A stretch of 64,000 bases of DNA from Gammaproteobacteria bacterium (GCA_030426265.1 JAUHYP010000006.1:62001-126000), one strand, 5' to 3'. Positions 37,279 to 47,217 are shown, numbered from the stretch's first letter. Translations and numbers: made by a program. The notes: generated by a model not told the origin, from the letters alone.

Positions 37279-39033
37279 TCATTTCCTGCGACCGCGAAGG
37301 CTGTCTCTGAGCCTCGATTTTTCCGCCTGGAGCGCGCGGAATCGCTCCTTCTGCTGCGCATCCTGTTCGATGATGCGACGGGGCAGGACCGCCAGGTCCG
37401 CTTCCACCTGTTGCAGCCGGATGCCGGCCAGGGCGTCGTGGAACTCCTGGGTGAGTTGGTCGTCCTCACCGGGGAGGTCCCAGAGCGCCAGCTTCACGAG
37501 GTGGGCGTGGGTGTCTCGATCCCGCAGATTTTCAAGTACCTGGGCCGTAGTCAGGTTGGGGCGGCGGCGGCACAAATCAACCAGTTCCCGCAACAATTCC
37601 ACCCCTTTCACCGGCGGATCGGCCAGGTCGCCCAGGTCACCCGCCAGCTCGCCCAGCCTGGGATTCTGCACCAGCAGGGCCAGGGCCAGTCGCATGGGCG
37701 TGCGCTGTGCCGATGGCGCAGCACCCGCCGCCGATGCCGTGGTCGCTGTCGCCTGCCGCGCCGGGGTTCCACCCACCCCCCCATGGAGGCGGTGGCGGGC
37801 GAGCGTCTCGAGGCGCTCGAGCATCATTTCGCGAAACACGCCCTCCGGCAGCGTCTCCAGCAGTGGCATGGCGTCCTGGACGAGACGCGCCCTGCCGTCG
37901 ATGCTTTCCATGTCCACATCAAACGTCATGCGGTCGAAAAAGAAATCAGACAGCGCCTGCGCGTTCTCCAGCCGCCGTCGGAATTTCTCGGCGCCCTGCT
38001 TGCGCACCAAACTGTCCGGGTCTTCGCCCTCGGGCAGGAACAGGAAGCGCGCCTGCTTGCCGCCACCCAGCCGGGGCAGCGTCGCCTGGAGCGCCTTCCA
38101 CGCCGCCTTGCGCCCGGCCTCGTCGCCGTCGAAACAGTACACCACCGTGTCCGCCGCACGCAGCAGCAACGAGGCCTGGTCCGGGGTGGTCGCCGTACCC
38201 AGCGTCGCCACCGCGTTGTCGATCCCGAACTGGGCCAGGGCCACGACGTCCATGTAGCCTTCGACCACCAACAGCGTGTCGAGTTTTCCCGAACGCTTGC
38301 GCGCCAGGAACAGGCCGTAGAGTTCGCGGCCCTTGTGGAACAGCTCGGTTTCCGGCGAATTCAGGTACTTCGGTCCGTCGTCGCCGATGGCCCGGCCGCC
38401 GAAGGCGATCACCCGCCCCCGCCGGTCGTGGATCGGGAACATGATCCGGTCGCGAAACTTGTCGTAGACCGAATGATCGCCCTGGCTCAACAGGCCGCCG
38501 CGCTTCATCAGCGCCACCGTCTCCGGGTCGCTGCCCAGCTGCTTCTGCAGCCCGTCCCAGCCGGCCGGTGCGTAGCCGACGCCGAAATCCCGGCAGACTT
38601 CCCCGGACAGGCCGCGCCCCTTCAGGTATTCGATCGCCTGCGGGTGCTCCTTCAGGCACTGCTGATACCAGGCCGCGGCGCGGTCCATCACGTCCAGCAG
38701 GCCGGTGCGCGGCCGGGCGCTTGGCCCGGTGGCTTCCGCCGGCACTTCCAGGCCGGCCTGGCGGGCCAGGTCCTCCACCGCATCACGAAACTCCAGCCCC
38801 TCGTACTGCATGAGGAAGCCGATCGCCGAGCCGTGCGCCCCGCAGCCGAAGCAGTGGTAGAACTGCTTCGCCGGGCTCACGGTGAAGGACGGCGATTTCT
38901 CGTTGTGAAAGGGACAGAGCGCGTGGAATTCGTTGCCCGCCCGCTTGAGGGACAGTCGGCGCTCGATGACCTCGACGATGTCGGTGCGCGCCAGCAGTTC
39001 CTCGATGAAGGAGTCGGGGATGAGTCCAGCCAC
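37279..39033 (-). CDS. dnaG: DNA primase DnaG
   Basis: 584 aa, GTG start (MAGLIPDSFIEELLARTDIVEVI). CHC2 zinc domain with CPFHNEKSPSF and YHCFGCGAHG (about 40-67). TOPRIM core with VEGYMDVVALAQFGIDNAVATLGT (about 264-287) and DGDEAG (about 306-311). A C-terminal DnaB-binding helical region is partly Ala-rich. It makes RNA primers for replication. Located between yqeY and rpoD in the macromolecular synthesis operon, with about 90 nt to rpoD and 49 nt to yqeY. Confidence 0.97.
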   Translation of the reverse strand: MAGLIPDSFIEELLARTDIVEVIERRLSLKRAGNEFHALCPFHNEKSPSFTVSPAKQFYHCFGCGAHGSAIGFLMQYEGLEFRDAVEDLARQAGLEVPAEATGPSARPRTGLLDVMDRAAAWYQQCLKEHPQAIEYLKGRGLSGEVCRDFGVGYAPAGWDGLQKQLGSDPETVALMKRGGLLSQGDHSVYDKFRDRIMFPIHDRRGRVIAFGGRAIGDDGPKYLNSPETELFHKGRELYGLFLARKRSGKLDTLLVVEGYMDVVALAQFGIDNAVATLGTATTPDQASLLLRAADTVVYCFDGDEAGRKAAWKALQATLPRLGGGKQARFLFLPEGEDPDSLVRKQGAEKFRRRLENAQALSDFFFDRMTFDVDMESIDGRARLVQDAMPLLETLPEGVFREMMLERLETLARHRLHGGVGGTPARQATATTASAAGAAPSAQRTPMRLALALLVQNPRLGELAGDLGDLADPPVKGVELLRELVDLCRRRPNLTTAQVLENLRDRDTHAHLVKLALWDLPGEDDQLTQEFHDALAGIRLQQVEADLAVLPRRIIEQDAQQKERFRALQAEKSRLRDSLRGRRK

Positions 39034-39082
39034 GTCAGGCGGTCACTGCCTCTGTTGCCCCATTCTCGTCCCTGGTCCCGCC

Positions 39083-39529
39083 TCAGGCGCCCAGGCGCGC
39101 GCGCACCGCGCCCGACAGGGCCTTCATGTCGGCCCGACCCTGCACCTGCGGCTTGAGGGCGGCCATCACCTGGCCCATGTCCTGCATCCCGCCGGCGCCG
39201 GTCTCGGCGATGGCTGCGTCGATCAGCCCGGCGAGCTCGGCTTCGCTGAGCGGCTCGGGCAGGAACTCGGCCAGCACGTCCAGTTCGAAACGCTCCTTCG
39301 CGGCGAGGTCCTCGCGGCCGGCCTTTTCGTACTGTTCCAGGGACTCGCGCCGCTGCTTGGCCATCTTGTCGAGCACGGCGACGACGCCGGCATCGTCCAG
39401 CTCCTGGCGCGTGTCGACTTCCACCTGCTTGATGGCGGCGGAGACCAGGCGCAGAGCGCCGGTGCGCTCGCGGTCACGGTCCCGCATCGACTGCTTCACA
39501 TCGTCCTGGATTCGTTCCTTGAGGCTCAT
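39083..39529 (-). CDS. yqeY: GatB/YqeY domain-containing protein
   Basis: 148 aa, helical. Begins MSLKERIQDDVKQSMRDRDRERTGALRLVSAAIKQVE, then a KRFELDVLAEFLPEPLSEAELAGLIDAAIAE-like middle and the MQDMGQVMAALKPQVQGRADMKALSGAVR block. The domain resembles the tRNA-binding tail of the GatB amidotransferase subunit; its free-standing role is unclear. It sits between rpsU and dnaG, as in many gamma- and betaproteobacteria. Confidence 0.93.
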   Translation of the reverse strand: MSLKERIQDDVKQSMRDRDRERTGALRLVSAAIKQVEVDTRQELDDAGVVAVLDKMAKQRRESLEQYEKAGREDLAAKERFELDVLAEFLPEPLSEAELAGLIDAAIAETGAGGMQDMGQVMAALKPQVQGRADMKALSGAVRARLGA

Positions 39530-39579
39530 TGCAATTACCTTAGTCCATCCACGGATGGTCCATCCACAGAAACGCGCAA

Positions 39580-39596
39580 CGCCGCATGATGCGGCG
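39580..39596 (-). terminator. Possible attenuator hairpin between rpsU and yqeY
   Basis: Seven-bp stem (39580-39586 with 39590-39596) and 3-nt loop within the 184-nt rpsU-yqeY gap. On the minus strand it is followed by TTGCGCGTTTCTG, only partly T-rich. In E. coli a partial terminator between rpsU and dnaG lowers downstream expression; this could do the same here. Confidence 0.35.
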
Positions 39597-39710
39597 CCGA
39601 CGTAGGGTCATTCCGGGGGCGGCCCAGCCAGTGGGCGACCAGCGATCGCACGGGCGGTCGCATCGCATCCGGCGCCGGGCGAGCCGCCCGGAAAGCCGGC
39701 GACGCGGCGC

Positions 39711-39926
39711 TCAGTACAGGCGCTGGCGACGATTGGCTTCGCGGGCCAGGCGGCGCAGGTTGCGCTTCACCGCGGCGGCGGCCTTGCGCTTGCGCTCTTG
39801 GGTGGGCTTTTCGTAGAACTCCCGGCGACGGGTTTCGGCCAGTACACCGGCCTTTTCGCAAGACCGCTTGAAGCGGCGCAGGGCGTACTCGAAAGGCTCG
39901 TTTTCGCGAACTTTAACGCTGGGCAT
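39711..39926 (-). CDS. rpsU: 30S ribosomal protein S21
   Basis: 71 aa, starting [27 protein letters not shown], the universal bS21 N-terminus, and ending in the basic [18 protein letters not shown] helix. The ATG at 39926 is preferred to an in-frame ATG further upstream because upstream residues are not S21-like. Needed for initiation with Shine-Dalgarno mRNAs. First gene of the operon, with its own strong promoter 136-165 nt upstream. Confidence 0.97.
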   Translation of the reverse strand: MPSVKVRENEPFEYALRRFKRSCEKAGVLAETRRREFYEKPTQERKRKAAAAVKRNLRRLAREANRRQRLY

Positions 39927-40061
39927 CGTGACTCCAAAAAAATTCTGCTGCCAAAATTGAATGTGAGGACTGTTTTCCTCCCCCGCCGGCATGACCTTTT
40001 TCGCGGTATCTGCATGCCTGCAGGACGAAAAACAGCCACCCGAATACGGGCATAGCCGCTT

Positions 40062-40091
40062 ATTGTACTTCGATTCCGGTCGGCAATGCAA
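40062..40091 (-). promoter_or_regulatory. Sigma-70 promoter of the rpsU operon
   Basis: Minus strand TTGCAT (40091-40086), 18-nt spacer, TACAAT (40067-40062), then AAGCGG. Same hexamers as the rpmE2 promoter. Predicted leader of about 130 nt. The GGT-like gene ends just 22 nt upstream, pointing into it. Confidence 0.82.
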
Positions 40092-40112
40092 AGCTTTCAG
40101 AGGCTTGCGTGA

Positions 40113-41669
40113 TCAGGCCACCGCCCCGCCGCGACGGGGGTCGCCGACCCCGTGAAAGCGCCCGTCCGGCCCGCGCGTGACGGCGTTCACGCCGCCGAAA
40201 AACAGGTTCCGCTCCGGCCACTCGTGCAGGTCCGGCCAGTGCGATCGCAGCGCCGACACCACGGACGCGTCAAAGCCGCCCTCCACGCTGAGGCGCTCGC
40301 CCTCGAGGTGCAGCCGCGGGGCGTCGATGGCCGCCTCCAGCGGCAAGCGCTGCGCGCAGAGCTTGAGCAGCACCTGCAGCACGGCGCTGCGAATGCGGTT
40401 CGAGCCACCCGTACCCAGCGCGATCTCGTCGCCGTTCGGCAGGCGCGCCAGTGTCGGGCACATCATGGAGGCCAGGCGCGTGCCCGGGGTCCAGCGATGG
40501 AAGCCGCCGGGGTTGAGGTCCTCCTCGCCCAGCATGTTGTTGACCATCACGCCCGTGCCGGGGATCACGTAGCCGCAGCCCTCGCCGTTGGAGGTCGTGA
40601 TGGCGGCGAGGTTGCCATGCTCGTCGGCGACGCTGAGGTGCGTGGTGCCGCGGGAAAACAGGTCCTGGGGGCGGGCCAGCGCACGCCAGGCCTCGAGCTG
40701 TGACTCGGCCAGCAGATCCTGCGCCCCGCCCCCGTCGAACAGCCGGTCCGGCGAACGCGCCCGCAGGCGGTTGGCGGCATCCATGGCGCTGACCACGGCG
40801 AGGTTCTGTACGGTCCGGTTACCCGCCGAGCCGTCCGGTCCAGCCCGCAAGGGCTCGAGCAGGGCCAGGGCGAAGGCCACCAGGCTGCCGCCCGGCGAAG
40901 GCGGTGGATTGAACCAGAACTCAGCGCCGAAGCCCGCCGTGTGCAAAGGCACGCGGCGCAGCACCCGGTAGGCGGCCAGGTCATCGGCGCTGAGCTGCCC
41001 GCCGCGATCGGCACAATCGGCCAGCAGCTGCCGCGCGGGCTCGCCCTGGTAGAACCAGTCACGCCCTTCGCGCACCAGTGCTTCCAGGGTATCGGCCAGG
41101 TCCGGGCGTCGAACGCGCTGACCCGCCGGCGCCGGCGCGGTGGCGCCGGGCTCGTCGGTCACCAGGGCCAGGGTTTCCGGCGAGAGGGCCAGGATGGGGC
41201 GCAGAATGTCGCTGATCCAGGCCTGGTAGGCCGTGGTCTCGACGCCCTGCCGCGCCAGGGCCACGGCGGGGCCGACGACCACATCGAGCGGCAGCGAGCC
41301 GAGGGCCTCGTGCACATCGAACAGTCCGGCCGCCACCCCCGGCACCGCCGCCGCGCCCAGCCCCACGTGGAATTCCTGGGAGGCGGCGCCGAAATCCGCC
41401 AGGATGGGGTGGAAATCGAGTTCCGCCTCGGGTCGCGGGCGCCCCGGGGTCTGCACGAAGAAATCGAACAGAATCGGCTCGCCGCCGGCGGGCCGGGCCA
41501 TCAGGTACCCACCTCCCGCCAGGCTGGTCAGCAGCGGCTCGCAGACCGTCGCGGCGCACAGCGCCCCCAGCGCCGCGTCGAAGGCGTTGCCCCCGGCGTC
41601 GAGCAGCGCCCGACCGGCCGCCGACGTTTCCGGGTGGCCGGAGGCCACGATGCCTTTCGTTGCGCTCAA
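40113..41669 (-). CDS. Gamma-glutamyltransferase family protein without signal peptide
   Basis: 518 aa. Starts at a TTG ([33 protein letters not shown]), the family N-terminus. The self-cleavage/catalytic Thr is Thr342 in [10 protein letters not shown], and late blocks [21 protein letters not shown] and GTGGSNRI are intact. The GGT fold transfers or hydrolyses gamma-glutamyl groups, for example of glutathione. There is no signal peptide, unlike periplasmic GGT, so it may act in the cytoplasm or on other amides. Same strand as rpsU, ending 22 nt before the rpsU -35. Divergent from tsaD. Confidence 0.85.
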   Translation of the reverse strand: MSATKGIVASGHPETSAAGRALLDAGGNAFDAALGALCAATVCEPLLTSLAGGGYLMARPAGGEPILFDFFVQTPGRPRPEAELDFHPILADFGAASQEFHVGLGAAAVPGVAAGLFDVHEALGSLPLDVVVGPAVALARQGVETTAYQAWISDILRPILALSPETLALVTDEPGATAPAPAGQRVRRPDLADTLEALVREGRDWFYQGEPARQLLADCADRGGQLSADDLAAYRVLRRVPLHTAGFGAEFWFNPPPSPGGSLVAFALALLEPLRAGPDGSAGNRTVQNLAVVSAMDAANRLRARSPDRLFDGGGAQDLLAESQLEAWRALARPQDLFSRGTTHLSVADEHGNLAAITTSNGEGCGYVIPGTGVMVNNMLGEEDLNPGGFHRWTPGTRLASMMCPTLARLPNGDEIALGTGGSNRIRSAVLQVLLKLCAQRLPLEAAIDAPRLHLEGERLSVEGGFDASVVSALRSHWPDLHEWPERNLFFGGVNAVTRGPDGRFHGVGDPRRGGAVA

Positions 41670-41770
41670 GCGGGCGTCCTGCTGCGGGGAGCGGCCAGTG
41701 TAACCGGCGACCGAACCGCGCTGCGCCCACCTCCGTTAAAATGTCGCCAGACCACGCGATGATCCCGACC

Positions 41771-42802
41771 ATGCTCACCCTCGGCATTGAAACTTCCTGC
41801 GACGAAACCGGCGTCGCGCTCTATGACAGCGAGCGCGGCCTGCTCGCCCATGCCCTGCACAGCCAGGTGGATCTGCATGCCGAATACGGCGGCGTGGTGC
41901 CGGAGATCGCCTCCCGCGACCACGTGCGCAAACTGCTGCCGCTGGTGAGCCACTGCCTGTCCGAGGCCGGCCTGGCGCGCAGCGACATCGACGGCGTGGC
42001 CTACACCGCGGGCCCCGGCCTCATCGGCGCCCTGCTGGTGGGCGCCGCCACCGGCCGCGCCCTGGCCCTGTCCCTGGATGTGCCGGCGCTGGAAGTGCAC
42101 CACATGGAAGGCCACCTGCTGGCGCCCATGCTGGAGCCGGATCCGCCGTCCCTGCCCTTCGTGGCCCTGCTGGTTTCGGGCGGCCACTCCATGCTGGTCG
42201 AGGTGCGCGCCATCGGCGACTACCGCCTGTTGGGCGAAACACTGGACGACGCGGCTGGCGAGGCCTTCGACAAGACCGCCAAACTGCTGGGCCTGGGGTA
42301 TCCGGGCGGTCCCGCCCTGGCCCGCAAGGCCGAAGAGGGCGACTCCGGACGCTTCGATTTTCCGCGCCCCATGACCGACCGCCCGGGCCTGGATTTCAGC
42401 TTCAGCGGCCTGAAGACCCATACCCGCAACCTCTATGAACGCCACGCCGGCGAGGACGGGGTGGAAGCGGACATCGCCGCCGGTTTCCAGCAGGCCGTGG
42501 TCGACACCCTGGCCATCAAGTGCCGCCGCGCCATGCAGCAGACCCGGGCCAGGCAGCTGGTCATCGCCGGGGGCGTGGGCGCCAACCTGGCCCTGCGCGC
42601 GCGGCTCAAGGCCGACGGCGAGAAGCACGGCTGGGCCGTGGCCTATCCCCGGCTGGCTTTCTGCACGGACAATGGAGCGATGATCGCCTACGCCGGCTGC
42701 CAGCGCCTGCTGGCGGGGGAGCACACCGGCCTCGACATCGAGGCCCGCGCCCGCTGGCCTCTGGACAGCCTGTCGCCGCCGGCCGCCGGGGCCGCGGCAT
42801 GA
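41771..42802 (+). CDS. tsaD: tRNA threonylcarbamoyladenosine transferase subunit TsaD
   Basis: 343 aa from the ATG at 41771 ([19 protein letters not shown]); an ATG 12 nt upstream is also possible. ASKHA-fold: metal-binding HMEGH (about 110-114), the [14 protein letters not shown] segment near residue 41, and SGGHSMLV and [10 protein letters not shown] motifs. Works with TsaB, TsaC and TsaE to make t6A37 in tRNAs reading ANN codons. A TAAAAT hexamer (41737-41742) about 29 nt upstream is a probable -10. First gene of tsaD-folB-folK. Confidence 0.96.
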   Translation: MLTLGIETSCDETGVALYDSERGLLAHALHSQVDLHAEYGGVVPEIASRDHVRKLLPLVSHCLSEAGLARSDIDGVAYTAGPGLIGALLVGAATGRALALSLDVPALEVHHMEGHLLAPMLEPDPPSLPFVALLVSGGHSMLVEVRAIGDYRLLGETLDDAAGEAFDKTAKLLGLGYPGGPALARKAEEGDSGRFDFPRPMTDRPGLDFSFSGLKTHTRNLYERHAGEDGVEADIAAGFQQAVVDTLAIKCRRAMQQTRARQLVIAGGVGANLALRARLKADGEKHGWAVAYPRLAFCTDNGAMIAYAGCQRLLAGEHTGLDIEARARWPLDSLSPPAAGAAA

Positions 42803-43173
42803 GCTTCCTCGACGGCCACGACCTCGTCTTCATCGAGGACCTGCGCATCCAGACGGTGATCGGCATCTACGACTGGGAACGCGAGATCACCCAGACGGTC
42901 AGCCTGGATCTCTCCATGGCTTTCGACATCCGCAAGGCCGGCGTCTCGGACCACATCGACGACACGCTGGACTACAAATCCGTGGCCAAGCGCCTGATCA
43001 CCTTCGTGGAGGCCAGCGAGTTCCAGCTGGTGGAAGCGCTGGCCGAGCACTGCGCCCGCATCGTGCTCACGGAGTTTCCGGTCAGCCGGCTGCGCCTGAA
43101 ACTCAGCAAGCCCGGGGCCGTGCGCGGCTCCAGCGCAGTGGGGGTCATCATCGAACGCGCCGCGGACGCCTGA
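42799..43173 (+). CDS. folB: Dihydroneopterin aldolase FolB
   Basis: 124 aa starting [29 protein letters not shown], with the catalytic-site region and a [15 protein letters not shown] block (about 54-68). The [18 protein letters not shown] tail contains the active-site Lys region. Converts dihydroneopterin to 6-hydroxymethyl-dihydropterin. The ATG overlaps the tsaD stop (ATGA). Confidence 0.95.
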   Translation: MSFLDGHDLVFIEDLRIQTVIGIYDWEREITQTVSLDLSMAFDIRKAGVSDHIDDTLDYKSVAKRLITFVEASEFQLVEALAEHCARIVLTEFPVSRLRLKLSKPGAVRGSSAVGVIIERAADA

Positions 43174-43181
43174 ACCCGGCC

Positions 43182-43685
43182 GTGGAGCGCGTCTTTCTCG
43201 GTATCGGCAGCAACGTGGACCCGGAGCGGCACGTGGCCATCGCCGTGGCGCGCCTGCGCGACGCCTTTGACGGCCTGGCCCTGTCCCCGGTCTACCGCAG
43301 TCGCGCCGTCGGCTTCGAGGGCGAGGACTTCATCAATTTCGTGGCCTCGGTGCGCACAGCGCTCACACCACGCGAACTGCGGGACTGGCTGCGCGCCCTG
43401 GAGGACGCCCATGGTCGCGACCGCAGCGGGCCGAAATTCGCCGACCGCGTGCTGGACGTGGACATCATCCTCTACGGTGATCTCGAACAGAACGACCCCG
43501 ACCTGGTCCTGCCCCGCCCCGAACTGTTTCGGTTCGCGCACGTGTTGCGGCCGCTGGCCGAACTCGCACCCGACCTGCCCTGTCCGGGCGATGGACGCAG
43601 CTTCCGTCAATTGCGGGCCGACCTGGCCCTCGATGAAAGCGGGCTGACCGAATTGAACGACCTGTCCTTTCTGGATGCCCGGTAG
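43182..43685 (+). CDS. folK: 6-hydroxymethyl-dihydropterin pyrophosphokinase FolK
   Basis: 167 aa, GTG start 8 nt after folB (MERVFLGIGSNVDPERHV). Contains the substrate loops VYRSRAVGFEGEDFINFVASV (about 38-58) and RDRSGPKFADRVLDVDIILYGD with the catalytic/Mg Asp pair (about 93-98 as LDVDII). Makes the pyrophosphate for dihydropteroate synthase, the next step after FolB. Length is typical. Confidence 0.95.
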   Translation: MERVFLGIGSNVDPERHVAIAVARLRDAFDGLALSPVYRSRAVGFEGEDFINFVASVRTALTPRELRDWLRALEDAHGRDRSGPKFADRVLDVDIILYGDLEQNDPDLVLPRPELFRFAHVLRPLAELAPDLPCPGDGRSFRQLRADLALDESGLTELNDLSFLDAR

Positions 43686-43698
43686 AGATGATCTCGGA

Positions 43699-44430
43699 CT
43701 ACATGTTGAGACTGCGGCCACCGTCCACGGCCACGACCTGGCCGGTGACATAGGGCGCATCCAGTCCCAGCCAGGCCACCGCGGTGGCCACGTCCTCCGG
43801 CGTCCCCAGGCGACCCAGCGCGACTTTCGCCAGCAGGGCCTCGCGTTCCTGCTCTGACTGCTCGCCCTCCGGCCACATCACGGCCCCGGGAGACACGCCA
43901 TTGACCCGAACCTCCGGCGCCAGCTCCAGCGCGAGGCTGCGGGTCATCATTTCCAGCGCGGCCTTCGCCATGGAATAGACCGGAAATCGCGGCATGGGCC
44001 GGCGTGCATGGATGTCCACGATGTTGACGATGGCGCCGCCCGCCAGCGCCGGGGCCAGGGCCTGGCACAGGAAAAAGGCGCCCCGCACGTTGCTGCCCAT
44101 GAGGTCCTTCCAGGCCTCGCCGTCGACCTCCCCCACCGGCGTGGGGTAGAAGCGCGAGGCGTTGTTGACCAGCAGCGCCAGGCGCGGCGAGACGGTGCGG
44201 GCCTGTTCGGCCAGGGACTCGGGACCGCCGGGTTGTCCCAGGTCCGCCTGCAGCACCACCGTGCTTCCGGGGCGCCGGGCGTCCAGTTCACGCGCCAGTT
44301 CACCGGCGGCTTCCACGCTGCCGAGGCAGTGGATCATCACGTTCTCGCCCCTGGCGTGCAGCGTGCGCACGATGGCCTCGCCGACGCGGCGCGCACCGCC
44401 TGTCACCAGCGCCCAGGACTGCCTTGCCAT
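43699..44430 (-). CDS. Pteridine reductase-like short-chain dehydrogenase
   Basis: 243 aa starting MARQSWALVTGGARRVGEAIVR. The TGGARRVG glycine-rich loop (GARRxG) is typical of pteridine reductase/FolM-type SDRs. NNAS lies near residue 86, Asp-Ile-His (NIVDIH) at about 134 replaces the usual catalytic Ser, and Y-S-M-A-K at about 149-153 supplies Tyr and Lys. Convergent with folK, so a role in pterin reduction is likely. An in-frame ATG at 44511 is rejected because its residues do not fit the SDR N-terminus. The stretch between this start and the methyltransferase start is only 28 nt. Confidence 0.85.
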   Translation of the reverse strand: MARQSWALVTGGARRVGEAIVRTLHARGENVMIHCLGSVEAAGELARELDARRPGSTVVLQADLGQPGGPESLAEQARTVSPRLALLVNNASRFYPTPVGEVDGEAWKDLMGSNVRGAFFLCQALAPALAGGAIVNIVDIHARRPMPRFPVYSMAKAALEMMTRSLALELAPEVRVNGVSPGAVMWPEGEQSEQEREALLAKVALGRLGTPEDVATAVAWLGLDAPYVTGQVVAVDGGRSLNM

Positions 44431-44458
44431 CGACTCATCGCTCACCGACACTGTTCCC

Positions 44459-45646
44459 ATGCATCCTGCGGATTCGCGTCTCATCCTGCCCGAACCCCCC
44501 GAACCGCTCAAGGCGCTGAGCCGCGACCTGGTGTCACGGATGGCCGCCCGTCACGAGGAATCCGGGCGGCTGTCCTTCGGCGACTTCATGGAAATGGCGC
44601 TGTACGAACCGGGGCTGGGCTACTACAGCGCCGGTCTGCACAAGCTTGGCGCCGGTGGCGATTTCGTCACGGCGCCGGAGTTGGGCGACGTATTCGCGCG
44701 CTGCCTGGCCCGACAGGTGGCGGAGATCGCCGAGTCGCTGGGCGACGACTTCGAACTGCTCGAAATCGGCGCCGGCAGCGGCGCCCTGGCGCGGGACCTG
44801 CTCGCCGCCCTGGACGCCCTGGGCGTCACGCCGCGCCGCTACCGCATCCTCGAACGCAGCGCGGACCTGCGCGCCGTGCAGGCCGGCACGCTGGGCGAGG
44901 CTGCTGCAGCCGGCCGGGTGCATTGGCTGGACGCGCCCCCCGACGCGCCCTGGCGAGGCGTGCTGCTGGCCAACGAGGTGCTCGACGCGCTGGCCGTGGA
45001 ACGATTCCGCATCACCCCGGACGGGGTGGAACAACTGGGCGTCGCCTTCGAGGGCCAGGGCATGGACTGGACGTCCTGGCCGGCCGACGCGGACCTGGCG
45101 GCCCGCGTCGGGTCGCTCCAGTCTCGCCTCCCGGCGCCCCTGCCCGTGGGCTATGTCTCTGAATGCTGCCCCACCCTCGCCCCGTGGCTGCGCGGCGTCA
45201 CGGAGACGATGGAGAAAGGCGTCGCGCTGTTCATCGACTACGGCTACCCGCGCGAGCTGTACTACCACCCCGAGCGACGGGAAGGGACCCTAGTGTGCCA
45301 GTACCGTCACCGGGCGCACTTCGACCCGCTCTTCTGGCCGGGCCTGCAGGACCTTTCCGCCTTCGTCGACTTCACCGCCCTGGCCGAGGCCGCCGATGCC
45401 GCCGGCCTGGAGGTCGCCGGTTACACCACCCAGGCGTCCTTCCTGCTGGGCAGCGGCCTGGAGGAGTGCCTCGCGGACCTGCCGGACCTGCCCCTGCCGG
45501 AACGCCGGCGGCGCTCGCAGGAGGCCCGTGAGCTGACGCTGCCGGGCGCCATGGGAGAAAAATTCCAGGTCATGGCCCTGGCGCGCGGCGACGGGTTCGG
45601 GGCCTTGCGCGGATTCGCCCTGGACGAACGCCGGGGGCGGCTGTGA
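44459..45646 (+). CDS. MidA/NDUFAF7-like SAM-dependent methyltransferase
   Basis: 395 aa starting MHPADSRLILPEPPEPLKALSRD. SAM-binding motif I LLEIGAGSGALARDLL (about 100-115), with the family GRLSFGDFMEMALYEPGLGYYSAG segment near 36-59, and later LFIDYGYPRELYYHPERREGTL and AFVDFTALAEAA. In mitochondria the relative methylates an Arg of complex I subunit NDUFS2; the bacterial role is less clear. The ATG is 28 nt from the divergent reductase start. Its stop overlaps the VanZ-like gene. Confidence 0.9.
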   Translation: MHPADSRLILPEPPEPLKALSRDLVSRMAARHEESGRLSFGDFMEMALYEPGLGYYSAGLHKLGAGGDFVTAPELGDVFARCLARQVAEIAESLGDDFELLEIGAGSGALARDLLAALDALGVTPRRYRILERSADLRAVQAGTLGEAAAAGRVHWLDAPPDAPWRGVLLANEVLDALAVERFRITPDGVEQLGVAFEGQGMDWTSWPADADLAARVGSLQSRLPAPLPVGYVSECCPTLAPWLRGVTETMEKGVALFIDYGYPRELYYHPERREGTLVCQYRHRAHFDPLFWPGLQDLSAFVDFTALAEAADAAGLEVAGYTTQASFLLGSGLEECLADLPDLPLPERRRRSQEARELTLPGAMGEKFQVMALARGDGFGALRGFALDERRGRL

Positions 45647-46041
45647 ACCGGGTCCTGCGCTATCACGCCGCCTGGTTCGGTGTCGGCGTCGCGATGATCG
45701 CCGTGGTGATCGCGGCCAGCCTGCTGGCGGTCAGCGGCCCGGTGTCGGCACCGGGTATCGACAAGATCTACCACCTGGTGGCCTACGGCGCGCTGATGTT
45801 CTGGTGGGGCATGGTGCAACCCCGCCGGCGTGTGGCCTGGGCGGTCAGCCTGCTGCTGCTGGGCGCCGCCCTCGAGTTCGCCCAGTCCCTGACCGGCTAC
45901 CGCACCCTGGACCGCTGGGATGCCCTGGCCAACTCACTCGGCGTGCTGCTGGCCTTCCTCGCCCTGCTCACACCGATCGCCGGCCTGCTTCCCTGGTTCG
46001 ACCGGCAGCTCGCCGATCGCCTCGATCCGGGCGCGCCGTAG
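45643..46041 (+). CDS. VanZ-like family membrane protein
   Basis: 132 aa, GTG start in a 4-nt overlap with the methyltransferase gene. Three or four predicted transmembrane helices (about 11-33, 40-56, 62-80, 93-115) and the family's [16 protein letters not shown] and [11 protein letters not shown] motifs. Named for VanZ but a teicoplanin-resistance role is not implied. The gene's last 108 nt overlap the 3' end of cca on the opposite strand. Confidence 0.85.
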   Translation: MNRVLRYHAAWFGVGVAMIAVVIAASLLAVSGPVSAPGIDKIYHLVAYGALMFWWGMVQPRRRVAWAVSLLLLGAALEFAQSLTGYRTLDRWDALANSLGVLLAFLALLTPIAGLLPWFDRQLADRLDPGAP

Positions 46042-47217
46042 GGCCTCCCCCAGGGCCGGGCCTTCCAGGCCGCGGCCGGCCAGGTCCGCCGCACGGACCG
46101 ACAGGGCCGCCTCCAGGGCCGCACGCAGGCGCGCTGCCTGGGGATAGGCCCGGTCCTGCAGCCCGGCCCGGCCGCGCCAGTCCGCTTCGCAAGCGAGCAG
46201 GAAGGGACCGATGTCCGGCTGGCGCAGGGCGTCCAGGGCTTCCAGCAGGGCGAAGACCGTCCCGGGGCGCGCTTCCAGCAAGCGGTGGCAATCGATGTGG
46301 TGGCCGCAGACCTGCAGCGCCAGGCGCCGCTCGCTGCCGGACACGCGGAATCGTTCGCACACGGCCGCCACCGGGGCCAGGCCGGCGCGGTCGTGGCCAT
46401 GATGGGCGGGCCACTGCTCCGGGTCGGTCAGGCCCTTGCCCAGATCGTGCAGCAGCACGGCCACGGCGACATCGGTAGTGCCCCCGAGGCGCGGCACCTG
46501 GTCCAGCGACAACAGCAGGTGTTCGCCCGTGTCCCCCTCCGGGTGGTACGCGGGGTTCTGTGGGACGCCGAACAGGGCCTCGACTTCCGGCAACAGCCGG
46601 TCCAGGGCGTCGGCGGCGCGCAGCACGCGCAGGAACTCCGAGGGCCGGTCACTGCAAAGCGCCTTGCGGACCTCGGTCCAGGCGCGTTCCGGCACCAGGT
46701 GCTCCAGTTCGCCACTGGCGGCAATGTCGCGCATCAGGGCCAGGGTCTGCGGATGCACGGTGAACCCCAGGCCGTGAAAACGGGCCGCGAAGCGCGCAAC
46801 GCGCAGCACGCGCAGCGGGTCTTCCGCGAACGCGGGCGAGACATGGCGCAGCACCCGGTCTTCCAGGTCCCGGCGTCCACCCCAGGGGTCGACCAGTTGG
46901 CCGTCCGGATCCCGGGCCATGGCGTTGACGGTGAGGTCACGCCGTTCCAGGTCCTGCTCGATGGTAATGTCCGGACCGAAGGCCACCGTGAATCCGTGGT
47001 AGCCGTGCCCTTCCTTGCGTTCGGTGCGCGCCAGGGCGTATTCCTCGCCGGTGTCGGGATGCAGGAACACCGGGAAGGAAGCGCCGACCTGGCGGTAGCC
47101 CTGGGTGAGCAGGTCCTCGGGCGTCGCACCGGTGACCACCCAATCCTTCTCCGTGACAGGCAGGTCCAGCAGGGCGTCGCGGACGGCGCCGCCCACCAGG
47201 TAGGTCGTGGGGTTCAT
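45934..47217 (-). CDS. cca: CCA-adding nucleotidyltransferase with HD domain
   Basis: 427 aa. Class II nucleotidyltransferase: [12 protein letters not shown] near residue 9, DWVV and the [13 protein letters not shown] loop (about 91-103). An HD phosphohydrolase motif lies in VLLHDLGKG (about 255-263), so this is the bifunctional proteobacterial type that repairs tRNA 3' ends. The final 30 residues ([12 protein letters not shown]-type tail) lie in the convergent overlap with VanZ and look non-conserved. ATG start overlaps the NDUFA9-like stop by 4 nt. Confidence 0.93.
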   Translation of the reverse strand: MNPTTYLVGGAVRDALLDLPVTEKDWVVTGATPEDLLTQGYRQVGASFPVFLHPDTGEEYALARTERKEGHGYHGFTVAFGPDITIEQDLERRDLTVNAMARDPDGQLVDPWGGRRDLEDRVLRHVSPAFAEDPLRVLRVARFAARFHGLGFTVHPQTLALMRDIAASGELEHLVPERAWTEVRKALCSDRPSEFLRVLRAADALDRLLPEVEALFGVPQNPAYHPEGDTGEHLLLSLDQVPRLGGTTDVAVAVLLHDLGKGLTDPEQWPAHHGHDRAGLAPVAAVCERFRVSGSERRLALQVCGHHIDCHRLLEARPGTVFALLEALDALRQPDIGPFLLACEADWRGRAGLQDRAYPQAARLRAALEAALSVRAADLAGRGLEGPALGEALRRARIEAIGELPVEPGKQAGDRCEQGEEGQQHAE

